Shown: piece after piece, positions 1-7,191 of the stretch
How positions within the stretch are numbered: position 1 is the stretch's first letter
Layout: each line of letters opens with the position of its first letter
DNA from: DASQBT01 sp049578545
Lineage (GTDB): Bacteria > Pseudomonadota > Gammaproteobacteria > Burkholderiales > Thiobacillaceae
Assembly: GCA_049578545.1 (NCBI GenBank)
Contig: JBAUMF010000080.1
Coordinates: 1-34,406 of the forward strand
Direction: 5' to 3'
DNA length: 34,406 nt
Notes under the pieces: generated by a model
What the model saw: only the letters and a program-made list of their open reading frames with translations
Databases searched by the model: none
What the model was told of the DNA's origin: nothing
Position numbers and translations under genes: made by a program

Positions 1-81
1 ACGAACGCAACCCAGGGCCTCAACCCCTTCAGCTTCATGACCCCCATGATGCCTGCCCCGGCGCCCATGCCCGCCCCGTAA
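1..81 (+). CDS. C-terminal end of an unidentified protein (partial)
   Basis: Frame 1 is open from the window edge to a TAA at 79-81 and gives 26 residues rich in Met, Pro and Ala, ending in a PAPAPMPAP-like tail. A terminator-like hairpin lies 20 bp downstream, which supports this being the true 3' end of a gene rather than a chance frame. The fragment is too short and low in complexity for a family assignment. The start is outside the window. Confidence 0.5.
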   Translation, partial: TNATQGLNPFSFMTPMMPAPAPMPAP

Positions 82-100
82 TCGTTGGTAGTAGCATCAG

Positions 101-126
101 CGCCCCGGCATGTCCGGGGCGTTTTC
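101..126 (+). terminator. Rho-independent terminator after the first partial gene
   Basis: The stem CGCCCCGG (101-108) pairs perfectly with CCGGGGCG (114-121), leaves a 5-nt loop and is followed directly by a TTTT run. It lies 20 bp after the stop codon at 79-81, as expected for an intrinsic terminator. Confidence 0.8.
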
Positions 127-225
127 ATTTCAGAGAGGTATTGCTGTGCAACGGGCAAAAAGCCTTTAAGACACGCCGTTGCAAGCGGGTTACGACGGTA
201 GTGTCCTGATTTATGTGCAAAAGCG

Positions 226-353
226 TTTCCGTGCGGGAGCGTCGGCCACTGGATTGATGGTGAATGACGAACAAGGGCGAGGCGAAGACCAATCTCCAGA
301 TTGAGTCGCAAGCAGGTATAATGTCAATTCGTGGAAAAGCCCCCGCACGGAAA
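226..353. repeat. 12-bp perfect inverted repeat spanning the ncRNA promoter
   Basis: TTTCCGTGCGGG at 226-237 is the exact reverse complement of CCCGCACGGAAA at 342-353, with 104 nt between the arms. The right arm lies at the start of the predicted transcript and the left arm lies upstream of its -10 element. It could be a regulatory dyad, a relic of mobile-element ends, or part of a longer RNA fold if transcription starts further upstream. Confidence 0.5.
317..322 (+). promoter_or_regulatory. Candidate sigma-70 -10 box (TATAAT)
   Basis: A perfect TATAAT stands at 317-322. The hexamer 17 bp upstream (294-299, CTCCAG) is a poor -35, so support is limited. If used, transcription would begin near 328-330, just before the structured segment that runs to the T-run at 619-631. 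Confidence 0.35.
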
Positions 354-631
354 GCATAGCTCTTGTAAATGAAAGCTTTTCGGCACCGTCGATTGGAGAT
401 CCTTTATCCATGGGGTGCAACGGACGTTCGAATCCCCTCTCGTCGCATAGGCCAAGAGGGCCCTAATAGGATGCTTTTGATCTTTTAGGGTGGGGGAGTT
501 GAGAACTCTCTTGAAAGGGCGGAGCAAGCACAGCTTGCGACGGCAACCTGAGAGTAGTCCTGGGCGAGGACTGAGGTTTCGCAAAGGCAATGCAAAACCG
601 AAGGATCGCTCCCAACAATTTTTTTGTTTTT
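329..631 (+). ncRNA. Candidate structured non-coding RNA, about 300 nt, unidentified
   Basis: Downstream of a TATAAT there is a dense series of local hairpins: CCCTAA (461-466) with TTAGGG (485-490); GAGTT (496-500) with AACTC (504-508); GCAAGC (524-529) with GCTTGC (533-538); AGTCCT (556-561) with AGGACT (567-572); and GGTTT (575-579) with AAACC (595-599). The segment ends in a T-rich run (619-631). At 429-437 it carries GTTCGAATC, the classical tRNA T-loop signature, but the flanking 5-bp T-stem does not form, so it is not an ordinary tRNA. A two-piece (permuted) betaproteobacterial tmRNA was considered because T-loop motifs precede the coding piece in that class. No tag-peptide frame or tmRNA 5' consensus could be found. 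RNase P and SRP RNA signatures are also absent. Confidence 0.35.
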
Positions 632-793
632 GATCCGTTCATAATTGGCTTGATGCCAACCGTCCTTGCGGCGGTATCCCTGACCTATTTCCTGATTCTT
701 TCAGTGTTTGCCGGTTAGCGAATGAGCGCCGGCAGCCGTGCCTCGGGCACTCGGCAGCATGTGTATATTGTTTGCCCTTATTGAAAGAAAATC

Positions 794-2194
794 ATGACGT
801 TCGAATCGCTCTTGCTCAACCCGTTTATTCTGAAAGCCCTGGAAGATTCGGGCTACACGGCTCCCACATCTGTCCAGGCCGAGGCCATCCCCATCGTGCT
901 GGCAGGCCATGACTTGATGGCCTCTGCGCAAACCGGTACCGGCAAGACAGCGGCGTACATGCTGCCGGCCCTGCATAAACTGGCCGATGCCCCCAAAGGA
1001 GCCGGCAAGGGACCACGCGTTCTTGTATTGTCCCCAACACGGGAACTGGCACAGCAAATCACGGCGGCGGCCAGCCGCTACGGCAAATACATGCGCCGCG
1101 CCAAGTGCGTCGCCATTCTGGGTGGGATGCCCTATCCCCTGCAGAACCGCCTGCTTTCCAGCCCATTGGACATTCTGGTGGCAACGCCAGGCCGCCTGAT
1201 TGACCATATGCAGCGGGGAAGAGTCGACTTCTCCAGACTCGAAATGCTGGTTCTGGACGAAGCTGACCGCATGCTGGACATGGGGTTCATCGAGGATGTG
1301 GAAACGATTGCCCGGGCAACACCGAAAACGCGCCAGACCCTCCTGTTTTCCGCTACCCTGGACGGCAAGATGGCACAGGTGGCAAGAAACCTGTTACGCG
1401 AGCCCAAGCGGGTCGAAATGGCGGGGCAGCAGGAGCGTCACGAAAACATCGAGCAGCGTCTGCATTTTTGCGATGACCTGGACCACAAGAACCGCATTCT
1501 TGATCACTTATTGCGGGACGTCGAACTTAACCAGGCCATCGTTTTTACCGCCACCAAACGCGATGCAGACCAACTGGCGGATGACCTGTATCAACTGGGA
1601 TTTCCCGCAGCTGCATTGCATGGCGACATGCATCAAGGCGCGCGCAATCGGACCCTGACCAAATTGCGCCGGGGCGAAATTCGTGTGCTGGTTGCAACCG
1701 ATGTTGCCGCCCGCGGCATTGACGTGGCGGGCGTATCCCATGTCATTAATTTCGACCTGCCCAAGCAGGCGGAAGACTATGTGCACCGTATCGGACGCAC
1801 CGGCCGGGCTGGCGCCAGTGGCATTGCTGTTTCACTCGTTTCCAACCGGGACGGCATTCAGTTGCGGCGCATTTCCCATTTCACGGGACAAAAAATTGAA
1901 GCCTTGGTGATCCCGGGACTGGAACCCAAAACGAGGATGCGCACAGAAGCGTCGCGACCCGGCAATGGCGGCAAACGTCGCGCCCCACATGAGTTCAAGG
2001 CTGGATTCAAGCCGAAAGCGGGCGAACGCAGCCATGCCAAGCAAGGTCAGGGCAAACATGAAGCTGCATTCGCGGGACCCAGTGAGCGCCGTCAGCAGGA
2101 ACGCTATGCGCCTCAACCAGCTCCCAAAGTCGGGGAGAGCAGAAGCGGCGGGAAACAGCAGGGCAACCGTGCTTCAAGCAAGTTTGACCGGTAA
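794..2194 (+). CDS. rhlE: ATP-dependent DEAD-box RNA helicase, RhlE type
   Basis: A 466-aa superfamily 2 helicase that unwinds structured RNA, typically in ribosome assembly, RNA turnover and cold adaptation. All core motifs are visible: Q-motif region with PTSVQAEAIP near residue 25, motif I AQTGTGKT (45-52), PTRELAQQ, ATPGRLIDH, motif II DEAD (155-158), motif III SAT (186-188), HGDMHQ, RGIDV, and motif VI HRIGRTGR (331-338). After about residue 385 the protein continues as a basic, Gly/Lys/Arg/Gln-rich tail of low complexity, typical of RhlE-like proteins and probably an RNA-binding extension. Upstream only a weak GAAAGA purine stretch precedes the ATG. The gene is monocistronic here and follows the candidate ncRNA. 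The RhlE name rests on overall motif spelling and architecture; another DEAD-box subgroup remains possible. Confidence 0.9.
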   Translation: MTFESLLLNPFILKALEDSGYTAPTSVQAEAIPIVLAGHDLMASAQTGTGKTAAYMLPALHKLADAPKGAGKGPRVLVLSPTRELAQQITAAASRYGKYMRRAKCVAILGGMPYPLQNRLLSSPLDILVATPGRLIDHMQRGRVDFSRLEMLVLDEADRMLDMGFIEDVETIARATPKTRQTLLFSATLDGKMAQVARNLLREPKRVEMAGQQERHENIEQRLHFCDDLDHKNRILDHLLRDVELNQAIVFTATKRDADQLADDLYQLGFPAAALHGDMHQGARNRTLTKLRRGEIRVLVATDVAARGIDVAGVSHVINFDLPKQAEDYVHRIGRTGRAGASGIAVSLVSNRDGIQLRRISHFTGQKIEALVIPGLEPKTRMRTEASRPGNGGKRRAPHEFKAGFKPKAGERSHAKQGQGKHEAAFAGPSERRQQERYAPQPAPKVGESRSGGKQQGNRASSKFDR

Positions 2195-2593
2195 CACGCC
2201 GCAGACCTGAGGCGGTACCTTATCAAATCGGGCGTTTGAAAAGATGCCTGATTGGGCCGACCTTCCGGTTCTCTGGCCGCACCTATGTGATGCCGCTGGT
2301 CAGAAACAGGCAAAACAATCTCGAACCCCAGCGGCGGGTGACTGCTGCCCCGTGAAGGCGGCAGGTAGGGTTGCTAACGATTTGTATCGACGGTGGCAAC
2401 ATGGATTCGGCAGACGCTTGAATCCAGCAATTGCAGACCGCAGTTTCCGGATTGCGGGCATCTTCCCGCAAAGCGTCGTGTGGATTTGCTGGCAAACGTC
2501 TTTCAGCCAGACAATCCAAAACTGCTGGCCAGCGCAACAAAGGCTGGGCTGCTCACTCGCAGTCTGGCCAACACATGCAGGATTTGCGGACGA
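2195..2593. other. Intergenic region between helicase and hfq ends; no gene recognised
   Basis: About 400 bp between two convergent genes. Several overlapping short frames are open but none resembles a known protein or has a good ribosome binding site. One clear hairpin is present: TTGCGGG (2452-2458) with CCCGCAA (2465-2471) and a 6-nt loop, without a T-run on either strand. The interval may hold 3' untranslated sequence of either gene. Confidence 0.5.
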
Positions 2594-2836
2594 TTAGGTG
2601 GCAGCTTTTTTCGGCAATTCCACTTCCCGTGATGGGGAAATGGTTGAAATGGCATGTTTGAAAACCAGTTGACCAGCCTGATCATGGCCTTTCAGAAGAA
2701 TGGAAAACTGGTCAAACGACTCGATTTTGCCGACCAATTTGATTCCATTAACCAGAAATACTGAGACCGGCATGTGCTCCTTGCGCAGGGTATTCAGAAA
2801 CTGGTCCTGCAGATTGTTGTATTCCTTGTCAGCCAT
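2594..2836 (-). CDS. hfq: Hfq-like Sm RNA chaperone, divergent
   Basis: An 80-aa Sm-fold protein; Hfq hexamers pair small RNAs with mRNAs. Sm1 is clear (LVNGIKLVGKIESFDQF) and Sm2 is clear (FKHAISTISPSR). It differs from the E. coli-type protein at functional places: the rim patch RRER reads RKEH, the position of Tyr25 is Phe, the residue after QD is Gln instead of Pro, and the loop before Sm2 (KGHDQAGQLVFKHA) is two residues longer. The acidic C-terminal tail is absent; it ends in a short basic PKKAAT. The start has a good AAGGA ribosome binding site. It is the last gene of the yciB-yciI-bolA-ppiC operon, 51 nt after ppiC, not in the usual miaA-hfq-hflX context, so it may be a second Hfq. 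The family call is firm; the paralogue status is inference. Confidence 0.93.
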   Translation of the reverse strand: MADKEYNNLQDQFLNTLRKEHMPVSVFLVNGIKLVGKIESFDQFSILLKGHDQAGQLVFKHAISTISPSREVELPKKAAT

Positions 2837-2855
2837 GGCAGTGTCCTTTTAGTGT

Positions 2856-2875
2856 GGCCTGCTCATTGGCAGGCC
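2856..2875 (-). promoter_or_regulatory. Hairpin between ppiC and hfq (attenuator or processing site)
   Basis: GGCCTGC (2856-2862) and GCAGGCC (2869-2875) form a perfect 7-bp stem with a 6-nt loop in the 51-nt gap between ppiC and hfq. In the direction of transcription (minus) it is not followed by a T-run, so it is unlikely to be a full terminator. It could modulate readthrough or stabilise the ppiC 3' end, giving hfq different dosage. Confidence 0.5.
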
Positions 2876-2887
2876 TTTGTACCATTA

Positions 2888-3694
2888 TTATTCAATTTTG
2901 GCGTCTTTGCGCAAAGCCTGTAATGCTTCACGGACACGCGCCTGCTGGAGCTGATGTACGATGTCCCCCTTTACCTCATCCAGGGGCGGCACCTGCACTG
3001 GACGCACGTCTTCAACGCGAATGACATGCCAGCCGAACTGCGATTTGACTGGGGTTATTGAGGTTTCGCCCTTTTTCATGCCCGAAAGAGCATCAGCGAA
3101 TTCCTTCACGAAGGCACTGGGAACATTCCAGCCAAGCTCCCCTCCATTCTTGGCTGACCCTGGATCAATTGAGTTTTTCTTCGCCAGAACCTCGAATTTC
3201 GCCCTTTTCTTCAGTTGGGAAATGATTGATTTGGCTTCCGTCTCGCTTTTCACCAGGATGTGTCGGACCTTGTATTCGTTCCCTGTTGCGCCTGCTTTGA
3301 CCTTGTCATATTCACTCTGGATTTCGGCATCCTTAATTGGGTGCGATTTGACATAGTCTTCCAGATAAGCCTTGGCAAGCTGATCCTTGCGCCGTATGTC
3401 CAAGACGGCGGCCAGCCTGGGATCCTTGTCCAGCCCCTTGTCGATGGCAGCACGGCTGGCCAGTTCCAGGCTGATCAGGCTGTCCCTGACCTTGGCATCG
3501 AGGCGGGCATCGTCAGGCTGGCCCTGGGCCAGCAAATCTCGCTTGATCAGGTCAGCATAGACTGCCGGGATTTCCCTGCCATTGACGACTGCAATGGGTT
3601 TGTCTGCAGCAGGTTTAGCCTCATCAGCGGCCTGGACAACGGTAGCCAGTCCCAGCAGGATCATGGTTGCATATAATTTGAACGGGTGTTTCAT
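2888..3694 (-). CDS. Periplasmic PpiC-type (parvulin) peptidyl-prolyl isomerase
   Basis: A 268-aa parvulin foldase that catalyses prolyl cis-trans isomerisation in exported proteins. The N-terminus is a classical signal peptide: basic KHPFK, a hydrophobic stretch and VQAA, with probable cleavage after residue 22. Residues about 30-130 form a SurA-like helical chaperone part. The parvulin domain runs from about 138 to 235 and shows YKVRHILVKSETEAKSII, an FEVLAKKNSIDPGSAKNGGELGW-type segment, and GWHVIRVEDVR. The gene starts 15 nt after bolA and precedes hfq. The position next to bolA and yciB is common in betaproteobacteria. Substrates are not deducible. Confidence 0.92.
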   Translation of the reverse strand: MKHPFKLYATMILLGLATVVQAADEAKPAADKPIAVVNGREIPAVYADLIKRDLLAQGQPDDARLDAKVRDSLISLELASRAAIDKGLDKDPRLAAVLDIRRKDQLAKAYLEDYVKSHPIKDAEIQSEYDKVKAGATGNEYKVRHILVKSETEAKSIISQLKKRAKFEVLAKKNSIDPGSAKNGGELGWNVPSAFVKEFADALSGMKKGETSITPVKSQFGWHVIRVEDVRPVQVPPLDEVKGDIVHQLQQARVREALQALRKDAKIE

Positions 3695-3709
3695 TAAATC
3701 TCCTAGTTT

Positions 3710-3973
3710 TCAGAGTTCTTCGGGGGTCAAGGCGATAATGGCGAGCGCATGAACCGGCCCCTTCATGAGCTCGCCAAGGGTTTCATATACGAGGCGGTGG
3801 CGCGCTACCGCGTTCAAACCGGCAAAGCGGCTCGAAATAATGGTAAGGCGATAATGCCCCCCTCCGCCGGCAGTTCCAGCATGACCTGCATGCTGGTTGC
3901 TCTCGTCTTCCAGATTCAGGCTATCGGGCGCCAGGGTTTGCAGCCGGTTCAATATCTGTTCGCGAATGTTCAA
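3710..3973 (-). CDS. bolA: BolA family protein
   Basis: An 87-aa protein of the BolA/IbaG family. The class II KH-like fold is suggested by the conserved region HYRLTIISSRFAGLNAVARHR followed by VYETLGELM and GPVHALAIIALTPEE. BolA proteins pair with monothiol glutaredoxins and act in iron-sulfur cluster trafficking or as transcriptional regulators. A Gly- and His-rich loop (HAGHAGTAGGGG) precedes the core. The His near the end of the core (VHAL) matches the conserved ligand position of the family. Its start overlaps the yciI stop by 4 nt, so the two are translationally coupled. Paralogue type (BolA versus IbaG) is not certain. Confidence 0.88.
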   Translation of the reverse strand: MNIREQILNRLQTLAPDSLNLEDESNQHAGHAGTAGGGGHYRLTIISSRFAGLNAVARHRLVYETLGELMKGPVHALAIIALTPEEL

Positions 3974-4269
3974 GGCAATATTTCTCTAAATGGTCTTACG
4001 CTGACGTTGGCATATACGCCAGCCGCAATGTAGGGATCGGCATCTGCCCAGATCCTGGCGGATTCGAGAGAATCGAATTCGGCTACGATCAGGCTGCCAG
4101 AGAATCCCGCGGGGCCAGGGTCAGGGCTGTCGATCTTCGGGAAAGGACCGGCCAACAGCAGCCGCCCTTCAGCCTTCAGATCTTGCAATCGTTCGAGATG
4201 AGCTGGGCGAGCGCGTGATCGTCTCTCTTGCGAATCCGGAACATCCTCGCCGGTGATGGCGTAAAACAT
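3970..4269 (-). CDS. yciI: YciI family protein
   Basis: A 99-aa protein with the YciI (ferredoxin-like, dimeric alpha/beta) fold: YAITGEDVPDS at the N-terminus, RPAHLERLQDLKAEGRLLLAGPF in the middle, then GSLIVAEFDSLESARIWADADPY. The His of RPAHL and the Asp of DADPY correspond to the conserved putative active-site pair of the family. The biochemical role of YciI in this context is unknown. The gene shares a TAATG junction with yciB (1-nt overlap) and overlaps bolA by 4 nt, so it is a middle cistron of a tightly coupled operon. Confidence 0.88.
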   Translation of the reverse strand: MFYAITGEDVPDSQERRSRARPAHLERLQDLKAEGRLLLAGPFPKIDSPDPGPAGFSGSLIVAEFDSLESARIWADADPYIAAGVYANVSVRPFREILP

Positions 4270-4880
4270 TAGTTATGTTCTTCCTTGTCTAGATACTTGT
4301 TCAGCATCAGGCTTTGCAGTACGACAAAAATAAGCATCAGAATCAAACTGCCAAAGAGTTTAAAGTTGACCCAGGCATCCGTAGAAAAATTCCACGCCAC
4401 AAAAATGTTTGCCAGCCCCATAAAGGCAAAGAAACCCGCCCAACTGAAGTTCAGCCGGCCCCAAGCTTCATCGGGAAGTTCCATTTGGCTGCTCATGATC
4501 GAGCGGATCATGTTCTTTCCCATCATGGCTGACACAACCAGCACGGACGCAAAAAGCCAGTACAACACAGTGGGCTTCCACTTGATGAACGATTCATCAT
4601 GCAGCCAGAGTGTAGCGCCGCCGAATATGACAATGATGACAAGGCTGGCCCACAACATGGATTCAACCTTCTGCCCACGCAGTTTTACCCAGGCAACCTG
4701 GAGAAAGGTTGCAGTGATCGCGATAAGGGTAGCGAGATAAATGCCGGGCTTGCCAGTGGGAGATGGTGGCAATCCAAGGCTGTCCATGAATGCCTTGGTC
4801 GCTTGTGCATTGCTGTCCCCAAGCTTGTAGGCAACAAAAAAAACGATGATTGGAAGCAGGTCGAAAAGAAATTTTTTCAT
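4269..4880 (-). CDS. yciB: Inner-membrane spanning protein YciB (intracellular septation protein A)
   Basis: A polytopic membrane protein of the YciB/IspZ family, linked to cell envelope synthesis and division. The start MKKFLFDLLPIIVFF is the usual family N-terminus, so I place it at 4880 rather than at an in-frame ATG six codons upstream. This gives 203 aa. Five to six hydrophobic segments are visible, for example residues 6-19, 48-66, 75-92, 105-122, 146-160 and 175-190. The conserved family segment KPTVLYWLFASVLVVSAMMGKN is present, as is a WGRLNFSWAGFFAFMGLANI-like stretch. It is the first gene of the minus-strand operon and diverges from the PHP gene. Confidence 0.92.
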   Translation of the reverse strand: MKKFLFDLLPIIVFFVAYKLGDSNAQATKAFMDSLGLPPSPTGKPGIYLATLIAITATFLQVAWVKLRGQKVESMLWASLVIIVIFGGATLWLHDESFIKWKPTVLYWLFASVLVVSAMMGKNMIRSIMSSQMELPDEAWGRLNFSWAGFFAFMGLANIFVAWNFSTDAWVNFKLFGSLILMLIFVVLQSLMLNKYLDKEEHN

Positions 4881-4931
4881 GTGCAGGGCAAAGCCCATTT
4901 AGGGGATTTGAAGAGAAAACTCTGTTATTTT

Positions 4932-4961
4932 GCTATGATTTGCCCACCCGTCAAAGCGGGT
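4932..4961 (+). promoter_or_regulatory. Extended -10 promoter and leader dyad upstream of the PHP gene
   Basis: TGCTATGAT at 4931-4939 fits an extended -10 element (TGn plus TATGAT). A TTGAAG at 4908-4913 lies 20 bp upstream, too far for a good -35. Just downstream, ACCCG (4946-4950) and CGGGT (4957-4961) form a small dyad in the leader, 15 nt before the start codon. The site lies in the divergent gap between yciB and the PHP-yciO-M50-trpS operon. Confidence 0.45.
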
Positions 4962-4975
4962 TCATCATAAATTTA

Positions 4976-5815
4976 ATGCGTAATTTCGATTTACACTGCC
5001 ATTCTAATACCTCGGATGGCGTTCTTTCTCCTCAGGCACTTGTTACCCGGGCAGCCGAAAAAGGCGTGGATGTGCTCGCCTTGACTGATCATGACGATAT
5101 TGGTGGATTGCCAGCCGCAGAACAAACTGCGAAAGCGCAAGGTATCGTGCTTGTCAGAGGCGTGGAAATTTCCGTCACCTGGAACGGGGTGACCATCCAT
5201 GTGGTCGGGTTAGGTATTGATCGGGAAAATGACAGTTTGTTCAAGGGCCTTGAAAGCATCCAGCAGGGTCGTCAGGAGCGTGCTCTTCGCATCAGCCATG
5301 AACTGGAAAAGGCTGGCATCAAAGATGCGCTCGACGGGGCCAGAAGGTATGCCAACAATCCAAGGTTGATCGGCCGAACTCATTTTGCCCGCTATCTTGT
5401 GGAAGCAGGGTTAGTAAAGGATGTGCGCACCGTGTTCAAACATTATCTGGTCAGGGGTAGGGCGGGTTATGTGGAGCACCAATGGACCACCCTGGAAAAT
5501 GCTATTGACTGGATCCATGGTAGTGGCGGACAGGCTGTACTCGCCCACCCTGGCCGCTACGACCTCAAAACAGGCAAACTCAAACGCCTGCTTGCCGAAT
5601 TCAAGGAATTGGAAGGTGAAGGGATCGAGGTTGTGACGGGAAGTCATACGCCTCAACACAATGCGCGATTTGCCGTTTTAGCCGATGAGTTTGATTTGCT
5701 TGCATCGCGGGGTTCGGACTTTCATGCACCCTGTGAAGGGGGGCGGGAAATCGGCGGTGGACCGGCGTTGCCGGATACTGTCACACCAATCTGGCACAAT
5801 TGGCGATTGAACTGA
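4976..5815 (+). CDS. PHP-domain 3',5'-nucleoside bisphosphate phosphatase (RNase AM / YciV type)
   Basis: A 279-aa polymerase-and-histidinol-phosphatase (PHP) family hydrolase. The metal-binding motifs appear in family order: DLHCHSNTSDG (5-15), LTDHDDIGG (about 36-44), RGVEISV (about 60-66), GLGID, AVLAHPGRY (about 187-195), GSHTPQH and SRGSDFHAP near the end. In E. coli the homologue YciV/Rnm degrades 3',5'-bisphosphonucleotides and matures rRNA 5' ends; this role is inferred from homology. An in-frame ATG exists at 4850, but homology begins at MRNFDLHCH, and 4850 would overlap yciB. I therefore choose 4976. It is followed after 29 nt by yciO, the same neighbour as in E. coli. Confidence 0.9.
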   Translation: MRNFDLHCHSNTSDGVLSPQALVTRAAEKGVDVLALTDHDDIGGLPAAEQTAKAQGIVLVRGVEISVTWNGVTIHVVGLGIDRENDSLFKGLESIQQGRQERALRISHELEKAGIKDALDGARRYANNPRLIGRTHFARYLVEAGLVKDVRTVFKHYLVRGRAGYVEHQWTTLENAIDWIHGSGGQAVLAHPGRYDLKTGKLKRLLAEFKELEGEGIEVVTGSHTPQHNARFAVLADEFDLLASRGSDFHAPCEGGREIGGGPALPDTVTPIWHNWRLN

Positions 5816-5844
5816 TCCAAATGTCCGACTTTTCCTACTTTGCA

Positions 5845-6468
5845 ATGGCCCAATTTTTCAATATTCATCCGGACAATCCGCAGCCACGCTTGATTCAGCA
5901 AGCTACTGCGATCCTTAAGGATGGCGGCATCATTGTCTACCCAACCGACTCCTGTTACGCCCTCGGTTGCCGTATTGGGGACAAGGATGCTGCCATGCGT
6001 CTTCTGCGTGTGCGGGGTTTAGATGAAGGCCATGACTTGACCCTTGTTTGTCGTGACTTGTCCGAGTTGGGACGTTATGCACAGGTGGACAACAATCAGT
6101 TTCGCCTGCTCAAGGCCCATACGCCTGGGCCATATACGTTCATTCTCAAAGGCACTCGGGAGGTCCCCCGCAGGTTGCTGCACAAACGTCACGACACCAT
6201 TGGACTGCGAGTGCCCGAACATGGTGTCGCCCTGGCGTTGCTGCAGGAGATGGGCGAACCTATTCTGTCATCTACGCTAATGCTGCCAGGTCAGGACGTT
6301 CCGCTTAATGAGGCCTGGGAAATTCGTGAACGACTTGAACACCAGGTTGATCTGGTCATTGACAGCGGAGCTTGCGGCCTGACACCCACCACGGTAGTGG
6401 ACTTGACCGGCAGCGAGCCTGTGGTGCTGCGTCCCGGCAAGGGTCCGGTGGATGATTTCGTAAGCTAA
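5845..6468 (+). CDS. yciO: YciO/YrdC/Sua5 family protein
   Basis: A 207-aa protein of the Sua5/YrdC/YciO fold, which binds nucleotides and RNA; Sua5/TsaC members make threonylcarbamoyl-AMP for tRNA t6A, while the role of YciO itself is less clear. The segment GGIIVYPTDSCYALGCRIGDKDA (32-54) is the family P-loop-like signature, followed by LTLVCRDLSELGRYA, PGPYTFILKGTREVPRRLL and GLRVPEH. The start at 5845 (MAQFFNIHPDNPQ) matches the E. coli YciO N-terminus almost exactly; in-frame ATGs at 5800 and 5821 are less likely. The C-terminus ends shortly after PVVLRPGKGPV. Second gene of the PHP-yciO-M50-trpS operon. Confidence 0.9.
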   Translation: MAQFFNIHPDNPQPRLIQQATAILKDGGIIVYPTDSCYALGCRIGDKDAAMRLLRVRGLDEGHDLTLVCRDLSELGRYAQVDNNQFRLLKAHTPGPYTFILKGTREVPRRLLHKRHDTIGLRVPEHGVALALLQEMGEPILSSTLMLPGQDVPLNEAWEIRERLEHQVDLVIDSGACGLTPTTVVDLTGSEPVVLRPGKGPVDDFVS

Positions 6469-6482
6469 GAAAAAAAAGAGCT

Positions 6483-7187
6483 ATGGATCTCAGCCTGATT
6501 CAAAAAATTGCCGTCTTCGCCATCCCGGTCATCTTTGCGATCACTCTGCATGAAGCGGCACACGGTTTCATTGCGATGAAGTTTGGTGACAAAACCGCCT
6601 GGATGCTCGGCCGTGTTACTGCCAACCCGTTAAAGCACATCGACCCGATAGGCACAGTGGGCTTGCCGCTCTTTCTGCTGTTGATGAGCAAACTTTCCGG
6701 CGGACCTACGTTCCTCTTTGGCTGGGCCAAACCGGTGCCGGTGAATTTCAGTGCATTACGACACCCCAAGCGGGACATGATTTGGGTTGCGGCAGCCGGA
6801 CCGGGGGCGAATCTGCTCATGGCTATATTCTGGGGCATTGTTATTCATATTGGGCATGCCTTGCAAAGCAGCTTCGCCAGCAACCCGCTGATGCTCATGG
6901 GCGCCGCCGGCATCTTTATCAACGCTATCCTGGCGGCACTTAATCTGTTGCCCCTGCCACCATTGGACGGCGGGCGCATTGCGGTAGGCTTGCTGCCCAG
7001 GGGGCCATCTATGGCGCTGGCCCGTATCGAGCCTTATGGGTTCTTCATTCTGATCGCCTTGATGTTTACTGGCATGCTCAGCATTTTGGTGATGCCGTTG
7101 ATCAACATTTTTCTGGCCTTGATCGGACTGTTTACCGGACTCAATGTTCAAGACATCACTTTCCTAATAAATACTCTATTAGCCTAA
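6483..7187 (+). CDS. Site-2 protease family (M50) intramembrane metalloprotease
   Basis: A 234-aa polytopic membrane zinc protease. The zinc motif HEAAH (H23-E24-x-x-H27) lies in the first membrane helix, and the third ligand motif is LPPLDGGR with D162. Hydrophobic segments lie around 5-25, 55-70, 95-118, 132-158 and 180-232. There is no PDZ domain, so it belongs to the short SpoIVFB/Rip-like subgroup rather than RseP. The target is unknown. AAGAG before the ATG is a fair ribosome binding site. It sits 14 nt after yciO and 4 nt before trpS. This M50 gene between yciO and trpS is a recurrent arrangement in beta- and gammaproteobacteria as I recall. Confidence 0.9.
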   Translation: MDLSLIQKIAVFAIPVIFAITLHEAAHGFIAMKFGDKTAWMLGRVTANPLKHIDPIGTVGLPLFLLLMSKLSGGPTFLFGWAKPVPVNFSALRHPKRDMIWVAAAGPGANLLMAIFWGIVIHIGHALQSSFASNPLMLMGAAGIFINAILAALNLLPLPPLDGGRIAVGLLPRGPSMALARIEPYGFFILIALMFTGMLSILVMPLINIFLALIGLFTGLNVQDITFLINTLLA

Positions 7188-7191
7188 CAAC

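Larger units (their letters stand above)
82..793. other. Gene-free region with structured, RNA-like sequence
   Basis: No reading frame here looks like a protein gene. The frames that stay open on the minus strand (for example across 324-590) have no family resemblance and read antisense through a tRNA T-arm-like motif. The region contains the terminator at 101-126, a 12-bp inverted repeat (226-237 with 342-353), a candidate ncRNA at about 329-631, and a stem of GTGCC (738-742) with GGCAC (746-750), extendable by flanking CCG/CGG, in the leader of the downstream helicase gene. Confidence 0.6.

Noticed and set aside
405..445. 3' half of a tRNA gene
   Set aside because: The T-loop GTTCGAATC is present, but the 5-bp T-stem does not pair and no anticodon or D arm can be drawn upstream.
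324..590. 88-codon minus-strand open frame
   Set aside because: It contains an RGDSN-like segment that is simply the antisense of the tRNA T-loop motif on the plus strand; composition is not protein-like and the region looks like RNA.
329..631. Definite tmRNA (ssrA)
   Set aside because: No GGGG...TCGAC-like 5' consensus and no tag-peptide reading frame could be found, so the assignment is left open.
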